Below are positions 49,799 through 58,519 of a DNA stretch of 64,000 nucleotides, piece by piece; the first letter of the stretch is position 1, and every line of letters begins with the position of its first letter. The position numbers were made by a program, and so were the translations under genes. The notes under the pieces are model-generated. The model ran no database searches. It saw only the letters and a program-made list of their open reading frames with translations, and was not told the origin of the DNA. Location of the stretch: the NCBI RefSeq assembly GCF_036697405.1, contig NZ_JBAHWA010000001.1:434001-498000 (forward strand), read 5' to 3'. The stretch is from Lysobacter sp036697405 (GTDB taxonomy: Bacteria > Pseudomonadota > Gammaproteobacteria > Xanthomonadales > Xanthomonadaceae).

Positions 49799-50815
49799 AT
49801 GCGGGCGATCGACAGCACTTACGGCTCCAACGAGGACGGGCTGATCTGGGGCTACCGGTTTCCGCCCGGCCAGGCCGCGCAGGCCATCGGCACCGACGCG
49901 GTGCCCGCGTTCCTCTCCGCCCAGGGCGAGACGCCGACCGGCGAGTTCCTGTGGCTGCATTTCTCGCTCTCCAACCAGGGCGCGGAACGCTACCTGCGAC
50001 GCGTGCTGGACCTGCCCGAGGCTTTCTTCGAGTCGCTGGGCAGCCAGGTCGGCTCGACCCGGCTGGAGCAGGACGACGACGCCCTGATCGCGGTGATCCA
50101 CGACGTCCTGTTCGAATCCAGCTTCGACGCCTCCGAGGTCGGCACCACCAGCCTGTGCATCAATCCGCGCCTGATCGTCAGCGCGCGCCTGCGCCCGCTG
50201 CGTTCGGTCGACCGGCTGCGCGCGGCGGTGCGTGCGGGCCAGCCCTTCCGGTCGCCGGTGGAATTGCTCGCCCACCTGCTGCGCGACCAGGCCAATGTGC
50301 TCAGCGATATCCTGCGCAAATCGACCTTGCGCGTGGACGGGATCGAGGACCGCCTGCTCGCCAATCGCATCGCCAGCGACCGCACCGAGCTGGGTTCTCT
50401 GAGGCGATCGCTGGTGCGTCTGCAGCGCCTGATGGCGCCGGAGCCGACGGCGCTGTTCCGGTTGTTGAACCGCCCGCCGGCCTGGGTCGGCCGCGACGAT
50501 GTGCAGGACCTGCAGCAGGCGGCCGAAGAATTCTCCACCGCGATCGGCGACTCGGCCGCGCTGGTCGAACGCGTGAAGCTGATCCAGGAAGAGCTGGCGG
50601 CGCTGGTCAACGAGCAAACCGGCCGTAGCCTGTTCGTGTTGACCGTGGTCACGGTGCTGGCGCTGCCGGTGAATCTGGTCGCCGGCCTGTTCGGCATGAA
50701 CGTCGGCGGCGTTCCGCTGTCGGAGCACGGCCACGGCTTCGCGATCGTGGTGACGGCCCTGGTGGTGCTGACGGCGGTGCTGGCCTATCTGGCGTTCGGC
50801 CGCAATCGGGATTGA
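49799..50815 (+). CDS. CorA/ZntB-family metal ion transporter
   Basis: The 338-residue protein has a long cytoplasmic domain and two C-terminal membrane helices. The signature GMN is in LFGMNVGGVP, and the layout (including RLLANRIASDRTELGSLRRSLVRLQRLM) matches ZntB/CorA proteins that move zinc, magnesium or related cations across the inner membrane. The chosen ATG at 49799 follows a plausible site. The metal is not decided. Confidence 0.9.
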   Translation: MRAIDSTYGSNEDGLIWGYRFPPGQAAQAIGTDAVPAFLSAQGETPTGEFLWLHFSLSNQGAERYLRRVLDLPEAFFESLGSQVGSTRLEQDDDALIAVIHDVLFESSFDASEVGTTSLCINPRLIVSARLRPLRSVDRLRAAVRAGQPFRSPVELLAHLLRDQANVLSDILRKSTLRVDGIEDRLLANRIASDRTELGSLRRSLVRLQRLMAPEPTALFRLLNRPPAWVGRDDVQDLQQAAEEFSTAIGDSAALVERVKLIQEELAALVNEQTGRSLFVLTVVTVLALPVNLVAGLFGMNVGGVPLSEHGHGFAIVVTALVVLTAVLAYLAFGRNRD

Positions 50816-50836
50816 AGCGGCGGCCTGCCGCGCCGC

Positions 50837-51577
50837 TCAGCGGATCGGGAAATCGTAGGCCGTGTCGGGCGCGGGTTCGGGCTTGTAGGTGTAGTGCCAC
50901 CACTCCAGGGGATAGTTGACGAAACCCTCGCGCGCCATCGCGGCCAGCAGGCGTTGGCGGTTCTCGCGCTGGGCGGGGCTGGCGCCGGGCCAGTCGGTGT
51001 GGGCGGAGATGTCGAAGTAGTCGAAGGGCGTGCCCATATCCAAGGGCGCGCAGGCCGCCGGATCGCCCACGGGCGCGCAACGCATCAGGGTGATATCCAA
51101 AGTGGCGCCGCGGCTGTGGCCGGAGGTCGGCGAGATGTAGTCGCCGAGCAAGGCGCTCTTGTCGAGCCTGGGGTAGTAGGCGGCTTTGGTTGATTGGTCG
51201 CCCAGGTCGCCGGCCCAGGCGACGAAATCGCCGACCGCGCGCGCCGGCCGGTAGCAATCGAAGACCTTCAGGCGCAGGCCCTCGCGGCGCAGCGCCCGCT
51301 CGACCCGCTGCAACGCCTGCGCGACCGGACGCAACAGGTAGCAACGCGCGGCGCCGTAACCCAGCACCGGGCGGCCGACGAAGTTGTCGGAAGTGGCGTA
51401 GCGGATTTCCTGGGCCAGATCGGGCACCAGTTCGCGCATGTCGACCATGCCGGCCGCGTCCGGATCGGCCGCGGGCGAGAGCCGCGGCGCGACCGCGGAT
51501 GCCGGAGGAGGAGGCGGCGGCGAAGACACGCAGGCCGACAGGGCCAGTGTCAGCAACAGGACCGGTGCGATGCGCAT
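50837..51577 (-). CDS. VanX-like D-Ala-D-Ala dipeptidase (peptidase M15D), lipoprotein
   Basis: The ATG at 51577 gives a lipoprotein signal (LLLTLALSAC). The 246-residue protein has the M15D zinc site: SGHSRGATLDITL with the first His and Asp, and EWWHYTY with the last His. The family hydrolyses D-Ala-D-Ala from peptidoglycan precursors or turnover products. A proline-rich linker follows the lipid anchor. Its envelope location fits peptidoglycan recycling. Confidence 0.9.
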   Translation of the reverse strand: MRIAPVLLLTLALSACVSSPPPPPPASAVAPRLSPAADPDAAGMVDMRELVPDLAQEIRYATSDNFVGRPVLGYGAARCYLLRPVAQALQRVERALRREGLRLKVFDCYRPARAVGDFVAWAGDLGDQSTKAAYYPRLDKSALLGDYISPTSGHSRGATLDITLMRCAPVGDPAACAPLDMGTPFDYFDISAHTDWPGASPAQRENRQRLLAAMAREGFVNYPLEWWHYTYKPEPAPDTAYDFPIR

Positions 51578-51647
51578 GGACGCCAACATAGCCGACCAGG
51601 CCCGCGACCGCAGCGGCGGCGTCGCGGGCATGGCCGGCCGGCCTGGC

Positions 51648-52250
51648 TCAGTACACCGCGAAGTCGGCGCGGCAGCCGTTGTCGACCCAGATCGTGTTGC
51701 GCTCCACGCCCCAGTTCTGGCCGTATTGGCAATAGGTCTTGCTGAGCTGGCGCTGCACCTCGACGTGGCCGCGGCCATAGAACGGGCAGCGCACGTAGTT
51801 GTTGTCGTTGGACTCGCAACGCACGGTATTGCTGGGCTGGTAGTAGTTGCCGCCGTTGTAGCGATCGTCGTCGTAATAGCGGTCGCGATCGCGGTCCTTC
51901 TTGTTCTTGTTGGCCAGGATCGCCGCGCCGATCAGGCCGACCACCACCGCGCCGGCGATGGCGTTGGAATTGCCGCTGCCGGAGGACTGGTAGTCGCCGA
52001 CGTTGAATTCGGCGCGGCAACCGTTGGTCACCCAGACCCGATTGCGGTCGTAGCCCCAGGTGTCGTTCTGCCAGCAGCCCGAGGAGCTGAGCTGGCGCGA
52101 CAAGGTGACGCCGCCGCGGGTGTCGACCGGGCAGCTCTTGTACTGGCCGTTGCTGGATTCGCAGCGCAGGGTTTGGCCCGCGTGGGCGCTCTGGCCCAAC
52201 GAGGGCAGGACCAGGGCGAGGACGAGGACGCTGCTGACGATTCGTTTCAT
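51648..52250 (-). CDS. Secreted protein with two DUF3011 repeats
   Basis: The 200-residue protein opens with a signal peptide (VLVLALVLPSLGQSAHA) and has two DUF3011 units (TLRCESSNGQYKSC...VWVTNGCRAEF and TVRCESNDNNYVRC...IWVDNGCRADF) about 65 residues long, separated by a glycine-zipper-like hydrophobic segment (SNAIAGAVVVGLIGAAIL). The repeats carry conserved cysteines and look disulfide-bonded. Function unknown. It starts 11 bases after an EF-hand gene on the same strand. Confidence 0.85.
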   Translation of the reverse strand: MKRIVSSVLVLALVLPSLGQSAHAGQTLRCESSNGQYKSCPVDTRGGVTLSRQLSSSGCWQNDTWGYDRNRVWVTNGCRAEFNVGDYQSSGSGNSNAIAGAVVVGLIGAAILANKNKKDRDRDRYYDDDRYNGGNYYQPSNTVRCESNDNNYVRCPFYGRGHVEVQRQLSKTYCQYGQNWGVERNTIWVDNGCRADFAVY

Positions 52251-52261
52251 GCTCGTCTCCT

Positions 52262-52663
52262 TCACTTCGCGGCCCGGCGGGCCTGGGCCAGGGCGTCGAG
52301 TTCGGCACCGGCCAGATGGCCGTCGCGATCGGTATCGAAGCCGTCGAATACCGGCCGCAGCGCGTCGCCGTAGGCGTCCATGGTGATCTCGTGCTGCGGG
52401 TTCTCGGCGCGCGCGGTGGGCACCAGATGCGCGGGGATCTCGGCGCCGCGCAGCACGCCGTCGCGGTCCGCGTCGGCCTGGGCGAAGCGGCGGATCATGG
52501 CATTGCGATATTCCTCGAACGAGAGCTTGCCGTCGCCGTCGCGGTCCATGCGCTTGAGCAGGCCCTCGGGGGTGACGGCGACCGGCTCGCCCTGGTTCTG
52601 CGCCGGCGCCAAGGGACTGGCGCACAGCAGCGCGACAGCGGCCAGCGATATGCATCGTTTCAT
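52262..52663 (-). CDS. Secreted EF-hand protein
   Basis: The 133-residue product starts with a signal peptide (CISLAAVALLCASPLAPA) and has three calcium-binding loops (DRDGDGKLSFEE, DADRDGVLRGAE and DTDRDGHLAGAE). It should bind calcium in the periplasm. It is followed 11 bases later by the DUF3011 gene and probably shares its transcript. Confidence 0.88.
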   Translation of the reverse strand: MKRCISLAAVALLCASPLAPAQNQGEPVAVTPEGLLKRMDRDGDGKLSFEEYRNAMIRRFAQADADRDGVLRGAEIPAHLVPTARAENPQHEITMDAYGDALRPVFDGFDTDRDGHLAGAELDALAQARRAAK

Positions 52664-53130
52664 GCGGTTCTCCTGGGGAACGGACGAAAACGCCGCCGGC
52701 CGCGTGGGCCGCGCGGTTGACGATGGAACGACGATGGCTGGGCGGTTTTCCTTCTCCTCATGAACGGCATCCTGGCGGTTCGGCGGACGATGGGCTCAGC
52801 GTTTGCCCGGTATCGACAAGCTGGGTGGATGAGCGACATGCGACATCGAAGCCCGGGCCGGCGCCAGTCCGATCGGCGCGGCCAGCTGCCCGGCCCGACC
52901 GGCAGCGAATGCGCGGACCAATCCCCTGGCCCTGGCGGGCCCGATGCGGCGGCCTTGCGACGTTGCAGTACGGACCATGGATCGCCCCTGCCGCTGCGAT
53001 CCCCGAACTAATAGTGCATCAACCGTTAGCAAAGCATATACGCGCCGCCGCTACCGATCGGCGGAGGTGGCCACGCCCGCGCGAGGCGTGAACGTCGTCA
53101 CGTCCGGCCGCGGCCGGCCTGCCGCGGCGA
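52664..53130. other. Intergenic stretch without a recognised gene
   Basis: No signal strong enough to call was seen. Short open frames on both strands lack ribosome sites or recognisable domains. An AT-rich spot near 53010-53040 (CTAATAGTGCATC, AAAGCATATACG) could be a promoter. Confidence 0.35.
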
Positions 53131-53547
53131 CTATTTACAGGCCTCGAAGACCGCGTCGTTGAGCGCGCTGACCAGTTCGTAGTCGCGTTCCAGGCCGACC
53201 GCGGCCAGCTTGCGCTCGCGACGCTCGCGCGCGGCGTCGCAGTCGCGCCCGCCGCCCAACCGGATCGCGTAGGCGCGCGCGCGGCTCGGGCGGTCGGTAC
53301 GGGCCAGGCGCGACAGATAGCGCGACTCGGCTCGTCCGCGTTGATGGTCCTGCCGGCGGCGGGCCAGTTCGGCCGCATCCGGGGGCGGCTCCGGAGTGAC
53401 CTCCCAGACGCGGGCGGTGGCGGCTGCGCCGCAGGGTTCGGATTGGTAGCTGACGGGGGCGGAACGGGCGACGCATTTGTACAGGCTGGCCGCGTCGACA
53501 GCGGTCGGCAGGAGCAGCAATAGCGAGCACAGGGCGTAAACGGGCAT
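53131..53547 (-). CDS. Secreted DUF4124-type protein, paralogue
   Basis: The 138-residue protein has a signal peptide (YALCSLLLLLPTAVDA), the DUF4124 unit (SLYKCVARSAPVSYQSEPC) and a C-terminal part with DCDAARERRERKLAAVGLERDYELVSALNDAVFEACK. It is the same length and layout as the one at 46069-46485, with a shared ending A-L-N-D-x-V. The two probably arose by duplication. Confidence 0.8.
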   Translation of the reverse strand: MPVYALCSLLLLLPTAVDAASLYKCVARSAPVSYQSEPCGAAATARVWEVTPEPPPDAAELARRRQDHQRGRAESRYLSRLARTDRPSRARAYAIRLGGGRDCDAARERRERKLAAVGLERDYELVSALNDAVFEACK

Positions 53548-53821
53548 GGCGATCGTCCTTGATCCATGCGGCATGGGCCGCGCGGTGGGGCGATCAGATT
53601 GATCGGCGGGGATCGCCGGCGCCATGGGACTGACGCGCGAATCGGATTCGGAACAAGGGCCTTCGCGGCGTAGGAAACGCCCTATCCGAACCGCCCTGTC
53701 CCGCGATCGTTTCCTCGCCTTGACGGGCACGCCTCAATCAGGTTTCCGATGCCGCCTGCGCCCCGCTTTCGACGCATGGCCGTCAGCCCTCAGCGAAGCC
53801 GACGCCCCCTTGCCACCCGCC

Positions 53822-54286
53822 TCAAGGCGTGGCCGCAGCCTTGGCCGGCAAGCGCGAGGCATGGCTGGCCACCATCACCCAGCCTTGCGGGCCGCGCACA
53901 TAGGTGTCGGTGAACTGGAAGTCGGCCGCGAAGGCCTGACCTTCGGACACGCCCTTGACGGTGGTGATGCCCAGCGCGATCGCGGTGTCGTTGCCGTAGT
54001 AGCGCAGGCGGGTGCCGTGGTTGCGGAACACCTCGTAGGTGGTCACGCCCTTGGCGAGTTCGGCGACCTCGTCGTCGCGGCTGGTGATCTTGCCGTTGGA
54101 CGCGACCAGGGTGAAGGCCGGGTCCAGGTGCTTTCCGATCCAGTCCGCATCCTCGGCTTCGTAGGCGGCGCAGATATCGCGTTCCAGCTGCAGGATGGCG
54201 CGCTCGTCGGCGCTGCGGTCGGCGGCGGCGACGGGCGCGGACAGGCCCAGGGCGATGGACAGCGGCAGCAGCGAGTACAGGCGCAT
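53822..54286 (-). CDS. Secreted NTF2-like (DUF4440) protein
   Basis: The 154-residue product has a signal peptide (YSLLPLSIALGLSAPVAAA) and the NTF2-like/DUF4440 pattern (AILQLERDICAAYEAEDADWIGKHL; FQFTDTYVRGPQGWVMVASHASRL). It probably binds a ligand or forms a dimer in the periplasm. No clear active-site residues. Confidence 0.8.
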   Translation of the reverse strand: MRLYSLLPLSIALGLSAPVAAADRSADERAILQLERDICAAYEAEDADWIGKHLDPAFTLVASNGKITSRDDEVAELAKGVTTYEVFRNHGTRLRYYGNDTAIALGITTVKGVSEGQAFAADFQFTDTYVRGPQGWVMVASHASRLPAKAAATP

Positions 54287-54394
54287 TGCGGGTTCCTTGC
54301 AGGATCGGTGGCGAGGGGCGCGGACGGCGCCCGTCGCGCAGCATGCCCCGTAGGCGCTGCGCAGGCTGCGCCTATCTTGCGGATTCGCGCGCGC

Positions 54395-54601
54395 TCAGCG
54401 GCCGATGCCGTGCGGTTCGATCACGCCGGTGGCGATGCCGGCCGCGACCAGGGCGATCAGGGCCACCGACAGCACGATGCGGCGGGTGAGCGCATTGACG
54501 GTGCGCTTGCTCTCGCCGTGGTCGACCAGCATGTAGTACAGGCCTGCGCCGAGGTTCCAGACGATCAGGCTCAGGAAGGCGACGATGAACAGCGTTTTCA
54601 T
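54395..54601 (-). CDS. DUF2909-type twin transmembrane protein
   Basis: The 68-residue product has two membrane helices (LFIVAFLSLIVWNLGAGLYYML and RRIVLSVALIALVAAGIATGVI) with a short charged loop. This size and pattern match DUF2909, a family of small inner-membrane proteins often beside oxidase or export genes. Function unknown. Confidence 0.75.
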   Translation of the reverse strand: MKTLFIVAFLSLIVWNLGAGLYYMLVDHGESKRTVNALTRRIVLSVALIALVAAGIATGVIEPHGIGR

Positions 54602-54667
54602 TCGGGTTCCATGCCGGCGCGGCCGGCGACGTGGCGGGCCCGCGAGACGCCGCGGGCGGCGGCGGGC

Positions 54668-54997
54668 TCAGGCGTCCGCGGCGGCCGCACGCCAGCGCGG
54701 CAACAGCCGCAGGCGCAGCAGCAGGGCCGCGGTCATGACCAACAGGAACAGGCCGTAAGCGACCGAGGTCGCCAGCACCTGCTTCCAGATCGCGCCCGCG
54801 TTGGGATCGGCGTTGTGCATCGACCAATGCATGCCCCAGCCGGCCAGCAAGGTCGCCAGCAGCAGCGCGCCGCTGTCGAACAGAGTGCGTGCGGCCAGAC
54901 GCGGCTGCTTCGGGTAGGCCCAGTACAACCAGGCCAGGATCGAGAACCAGGGCACGAACAGGATCAGCGCGAGGTTGAGTTCGACCTGCGGGTTCAT
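54668..54997 (-). CDS. Small inner-membrane protein of unknown function
   Basis: The 109-residue product from the ATG at 54997 (or the one at 55012) has three or four membrane helices (LALILFVPWFSILAWLYWAY; LFDSGALLLATLLAGWGMHW; VAYGLFLLVMTAALLLRLRLL). I do not recognise the family. It is divergent from the MocR gene, so the direct repeats at 55051-55101 may also control it. Confidence 0.65.
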   Translation of the reverse strand: MNPQVELNLALILFVPWFSILAWLYWAYPKQPRLAARTLFDSGALLLATLLAGWGMHWSMHNADPNAGAIWKQVLATSVAYGLFLLVMTAALLLRLRLLPRWRAAAADA

Positions 54998-55050
54998 GGC
55001 GGCGGCGAGCATCGACGGCGACTCTGAGGGGTGGAGGCCATGCTGCGCCG

Positions 55051-55101
55051 ACCATATCAGTTTCGCCAGAATCAGAAATGAGATAAAAAACCATATCAGT
55101 T
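55051..55101. promoter_or_regulatory. Direct repeats before the MocR gene
   Basis: ACCATATCAGTT occurs at 55051-55062 and at 55090-55101, 39 bases apart start to start. MocR-type regulators such as GabR bind direct repeats of this kind in their own promoters, so this is a likely operator. It lies between the divergent small membrane gene and the MocR start. Confidence 0.75.
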
Positions 55102-55141
55102 GAGCCTGCGCGGCCCGCCCCACCGCGCCCGGAGCCCCGCC

Positions 55142-56557
55142 GTGAAGCGCTACCAAGCCCTGGCCGACGACATCGCGGCCTCGATCCGCGATGGCCTGCT
55201 GCGCCCCGGTCAGCGCCTGCCCTCGGTGCGCCAGGCCAGCGCGGCGCGCGGGATCAGCCCGGCGACGGTGTTCCAGGCCTATTACCTGTTGGAGGCGCGC
55301 GGCCTGGTCAGGTCGCGCGCGCGCTCGGGCTATTACGTGAGCCGCCCGAGTTCGGTGCTGCCGCCGGAGCCGGATGCGGCCTCGCAGCCCGATGGCGAGT
55401 CGCGCGCGGTCGACGTCTCCGAGCTGGTGTTCGAAGTGCTGGAATCGGCGATGGCGCACGACGTGGTGCCGCTGGGCTCGGCCTTCCCGAGCCCGCTGCT
55501 GTACCCGCTGCAGAAGCTGGGCCGGGCGATGGCCTCGGCGGCGGTGCATCTGGACCCGTGGAGCACGGTCGACGATCTGACCCCGGGCCAGGCGGCGCTG
55601 CGGCGCCAGATCGCGCTGCGCTATCGGATCGACGGCCTGCAGATCGGCGCCGACGAGATCGTGGTCACCAACGGCGCGCTGGAAGCGCTGAACCTGTGCG
55701 TGGCGGCGGTGACCCGCCCCGGCGATGCGGTGCTGGTGGAGTCGCCCTGCTTCTACGCGGCGCTGCAATCGCTGGAGCGCCACGGCCTGCATGCGATCGA
55801 AGTGCCCACGCACCCGCGCGACGGCATCGATCTGGAAGCGATGGCCGTGGCGATCGAGCGCCACCGTCCGCGCGCGTGCTGGCTGATGACCAATTTCCAG
55901 AACCCGCTGGGCAGCGCCATGCCCGACACGAAGAAACGCGCCCTGGTCGAACTGCTGACCCGCCACGGCGTGCCGTTGATCGAGGACGACGTCTACGGCG
56001 AGCTCTACTTCGGCGAGCGCCGGCCGACCCCGGCCAAGGCCTACGATCGCGAGGGGCTGGTGATGCACTGCGGTTCCTTTTCCAAGAGCCTGGCGCCGGG
56101 CTATCGGGTCGGTTGGGTCGCGCCCGGGCGCTACGCGCGCGAGATCGCGCGACGCAAATTGACCGCGACGCTGAGCACCTGCGTGCCGGCGCAGTTGGCG
56201 ATCGCGCATTACCTGGAAAAAGGCGGCTACGACCGGCACCTGCGGCGCCTGCGCGCGGCGCTGTCGGCGCAGCAGGCGCAGTATCTGGCGGCGGTGGCGC
56301 GGCACTTCCCCGAAGGCACGCGCGTGACCCGCCCAGCCGGCGGCTACTTCCTCTGGATCGAACTGCCCGAGGGCGGCGACGCGTTGCGCGTCTACCAGCG
56401 CGCTTCGGCCCTGGACATCAGCATCGCGCCGGGGCCGATGTTCTCGGTGCGGCGCGGTTTCGGCCATTGCCTGCGCCTCAACTGCGGGCATCCGCTGGAT
56501 GCGCGCGTGGATGCGGCGCTGGCGACGCTGGGGCGGTTGGCGGGCGACGATGCCTAA
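55142..56557 (+). CDS. MocR-family regulator (GntR helix-turn-helix plus aminotransferase domain)
   Basis: The GTG at 55142 has GGAG eight bases upstream. The 471-residue protein starts with a GntR-type winged helix (GQRLPSVRQASAARGISPATVFQAYYLLEARGLV) and continues as a class I aminotransferase-like domain with pyridoxal-phosphate Lys in GSFSKSLAPGYRVGW. Such regulators sense PLP, GABA or taurine-type amines. No matching metabolic gene is next to it; the small divergent membrane gene is the only neighbour. Confidence 0.9.
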   Translation: MKRYQALADDIAASIRDGLLRPGQRLPSVRQASAARGISPATVFQAYYLLEARGLVRSRARSGYYVSRPSSVLPPEPDAASQPDGESRAVDVSELVFEVLESAMAHDVVPLGSAFPSPLLYPLQKLGRAMASAAVHLDPWSTVDDLTPGQAALRRQIALRYRIDGLQIGADEIVVTNGALEALNLCVAAVTRPGDAVLVESPCFYAALQSLERHGLHAIEVPTHPRDGIDLEAMAVAIERHRPRACWLMTNFQNPLGSAMPDTKKRALVELLTRHGVPLIEDDVYGELYFGERRPTPAKAYDREGLVMHCGSFSKSLAPGYRVGWVAPGRYAREIARRKLTATLSTCVPAQLAIAHYLEKGGYDRHLRRLRAALSAQQAQYLAAVARHFPEGTRVTRPAGGYFLWIELPEGGDALRVYQRASALDISIAPGPMFSVRRGFGHCLRLNCGHPLDARVDAALATLGRLAGDDA

Positions 56558-56710
56558 ATCGTTGTTTGCGGCCGATCGCGGGGTGGAGCCGGCATTCGCC
56601 CAGCCCCCACGGCTCGCCGTCGATTCGTGCAGCTGCGGCTGCGGCAGCGCGCGGCGGAACCCGATGCCGATGTTCCGCTACGCACTGCCGTTCGTGCCCC
56701 GCTTAGGCGA

Positions 56711-57745
56711 TCAAGCCTCGGCGACCCGCACTACCAGCTTGCCGAAGTTGCGGCCCTCGAGCAGGCCGGCGAATGCGGCCGGCGCCTGCTCCAGCCCCTC
56801 CACGCGATCCTCGCGCAGCTTGACCAGGCCGGCGGCATACCACTGGTCCATGTCGCGACGGAAGGCCTGGTAGCGATCGGCATAGTGGTCGAGGATCACG
56901 AAGCCCTGCATGCGGATGCGCTTTTGCACCAGCATCGTGCTCAGCTGCGGCAGGCGGTTCGGACCCGGCGGCGGCTCTGCTTCGTTGTAGTGCGCGATCA
57001 CCCCGCAGACCGGCACGCGCGCGCCGATGTTGAGCAGCGGCAGCACGGCTTCGAACACATCGCCGCCGACGTTTTCGAAGTAGACGTCGATGCCGTCCGG
57101 GCAGGCGTCGACCAGGCGCTGCGCCAGCTCCGGCTCGCGGCGGTCCAGGCAGAGGTCGAAGCCGAGTTCCTCCACCGCGTAGCGGCACTTGTCGGCACCG
57201 CCGGCGATGCCGACCACGCGTGCGCCCTTGAGCTTGGCGATCTGTCCGACCATGGCGCCGACCGCGCCGGTGGCCGCGGCCACGACCACGGTTTCGCCAG
57301 GCTTGGGCTGGCCGATGTCGAGCAGGCCGACGTAGGCGGTGAAGGCCGGCATACCCAGGCCGCCCAACGCCAGCGAGGGTTGCGCCATGTCGCCCAGCGC
57401 GACCAGGTCGCTGCCGTCCGACAACGCGTAGTCCTGCCAACCGGCGTTGCCCAGCACCAGGTCGCCGGCTCGGAATTGCGGATGCCGCGAAGCGACCACG
57501 CGATTGACGGTGCCGCCGGCCATGGGCTCGCCCAGCCCGACCGAAGGCGCGTAGGTCGGGCCGATCTCGTTCATGAGCTGGCGCATGTAGGGATCCAGCG
57601 ACAAGTACAGGGTGCGCAGCAACAACTGGCCTTCATCGGGCGCAGGCACTGGCGCTTGGTCGAGACGGAAGTCCTGCGGCGTCGGGACGCCGCGCGGACG
57701 GGCGGCCAGGACGATACGGCGGTTGACGGTGGCGCTGGAGGACAT
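56711..57745 (-). CDS. NADP-dependent oxidoreductase (alkenal/quinone reductase, MDR type)
   Basis: The ATG at 57745 has GGAG nearby. The 344-residue protein is a zinc-free MDR enzyme (TLYLSLDPYMRQLM; AATGAVGAMVGQIAKLKGARVVGIAGG; DVYFENVGGDVFEAVLPLL; YYADRY-like HYADRYQAFRRDM). It resembles 2-alkenal reductases that reduce alpha,beta-unsaturated carbonyls with NADPH. A TetR operator lies 86 bases upstream of its start. Confidence 0.92.
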   Translation of the reverse strand: MSSSATVNRRIVLAARPRGVPTPQDFRLDQAPVPAPDEGQLLLRTLYLSLDPYMRQLMNEIGPTYAPSVGLGEPMAGGTVNRVVASRHPQFRAGDLVLGNAGWQDYALSDGSDLVALGDMAQPSLALGGLGMPAFTAYVGLLDIGQPKPGETVVVAAATGAVGAMVGQIAKLKGARVVGIAGGADKCRYAVEELGFDLCLDRREPELAQRLVDACPDGIDVYFENVGGDVFEAVLPLLNIGARVPVCGVIAHYNEAEPPPGPNRLPQLSTMLVQKRIRMQGFVILDHYADRYQAFRRDMDQWYAAGLVKLREDRVEGLEQAPAAFAGLLEGRNFGKLVVRVAEA

Positions 57746-57830
57746 GGTCTTACTCCGGGGTGGGGTTGAGGGACGGCTCGCGGGGAAAGGCCCCTGCACG
57801 GCAGGCATCGCGGGCCGGAAGCGCAATCAA

Positions 57831-57847
57831 CTAGACCGGTCGTCTAG
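57831..57847. promoter_or_regulatory. TetR-type operator upstream of the MDR gene
   Basis: CTAGACCGGTCGTCTAG is a 17-base palindrome with a five-base centre, in the space between the TetR gene and the oxidoreductase. The same core is found again upstream of the TetR gene at 58520-58534. Confidence 0.8.
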
Positions 57848-57859
57848 ATGGCGGGCGTG

Positions 57860-57890
57860 AAAAAAGCGGGATCGCATGCGCGGCTCCCGC
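57860..57890 (-). terminator. Intrinsic terminator after the TetR gene
   Basis: On the minus strand the stem GCGGGA/TCCCGC encloses a 13-base loop and is followed by TTTTTT. It lies a few bases after the TetR stop and separates it from the oxidoreductase promoter. Confidence 0.7.
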
Positions 57891-57891
57891 C

Positions 57892-58497
57892 TCAGATGTA
57901 CAGCTTGAGACCGAGCAGCTGGCGGGTGCCGACCAGGGCCATGTCCAGGGGCGCGCGGTCGCGGGTGATCTTGGCCAGCAGGCTGGCGCCCAGCCAGTTC
58001 TGATAGAGCGCGGCCGCGGCGGCCTGCGGATCCGTCGGCGCTGCCGGCAGCGAGCCGTCCGCCCTGCCCGCGTCGATGCAGGCGGCCAGGCGCGCGATGA
58101 TCGCGCCGGTCCCCTGCGCCAGCGCCGCGCGCATGCTTTCGGACAGGTCGCAGACTTCGGCGCCCAGCTTGACCACCAGGCAGCGGCTTTGCGCCTGCTC
58201 GCCGGTCTGCGAATCCAGCCAGTCGTGGAAGTAGGCCTGCAACCGCTGCGCTGCCGTGCCGGGGGCGTTCAACAAGGCGTCGATATGCGCCAGATACTCG
58301 TTGAAATAGTTCTCCAGCAAGGCCTCGCCGAAGGCCTCCTTGGAGCTGAAGTAGTGATAGAACGACCCCTTCGGCACGCGCGCGGCGGCCAGGACTTCGG
58401 CCAATCCCACCGCGGTGAAACCCTTGCTCAGCAGCAGGGGATGGGCGACATCGAGGATGTGTTGGCGGACGTCGGCGACGGCGGAGACAGGGTTCAT
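57892..58497 (-). CDS. TetR-family repressor
   Basis: The ATG at 58497 gives 201 residues. The N-terminus is a TetR helix-turn-helix (FTAVGLAEVLAAARVPKGSFYHYFSSKEAFGEALL), and the remainder is a helical ligand-binding domain with three cysteines (CLVVKLGAEVCDL). The NemR/AcuR-type cluster layout, with operators upstream of itself and of an MDR reductase, suggests it responds to reactive electrophiles. Confidence 0.92.
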   Translation of the reverse strand: MNPVSAVADVRQHILDVAHPLLLSKGFTAVGLAEVLAAARVPKGSFYHYFSSKEAFGEALLENYFNEYLAHIDALLNAPGTAAQRLQAYFHDWLDSQTGEQAQSRCLVVKLGAEVCDLSESMRAALAQGTGAIIARLAACIDAGRADGSLPAAPTDPQAAAAALYQNWLGASLLAKITRDRAPLDMALVGTRQLLGLKLYI

Positions 58498-58519
58498 AGG
58501 GCAGGATCCTAGATCCAAT

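Noticed and set aside
52796..53032. Minus-strand frame of 78 codons in the gap before the DUF4124 paralogue
   Set aside because: No ribosome site and no recognisable domain or signal peptide.
54668..56491. Minus-strand open frame of about 600 codons
   Set aside because: It reads through the MocR gene on the other strand. Only its last 110 codons match a small membrane protein with its own start.
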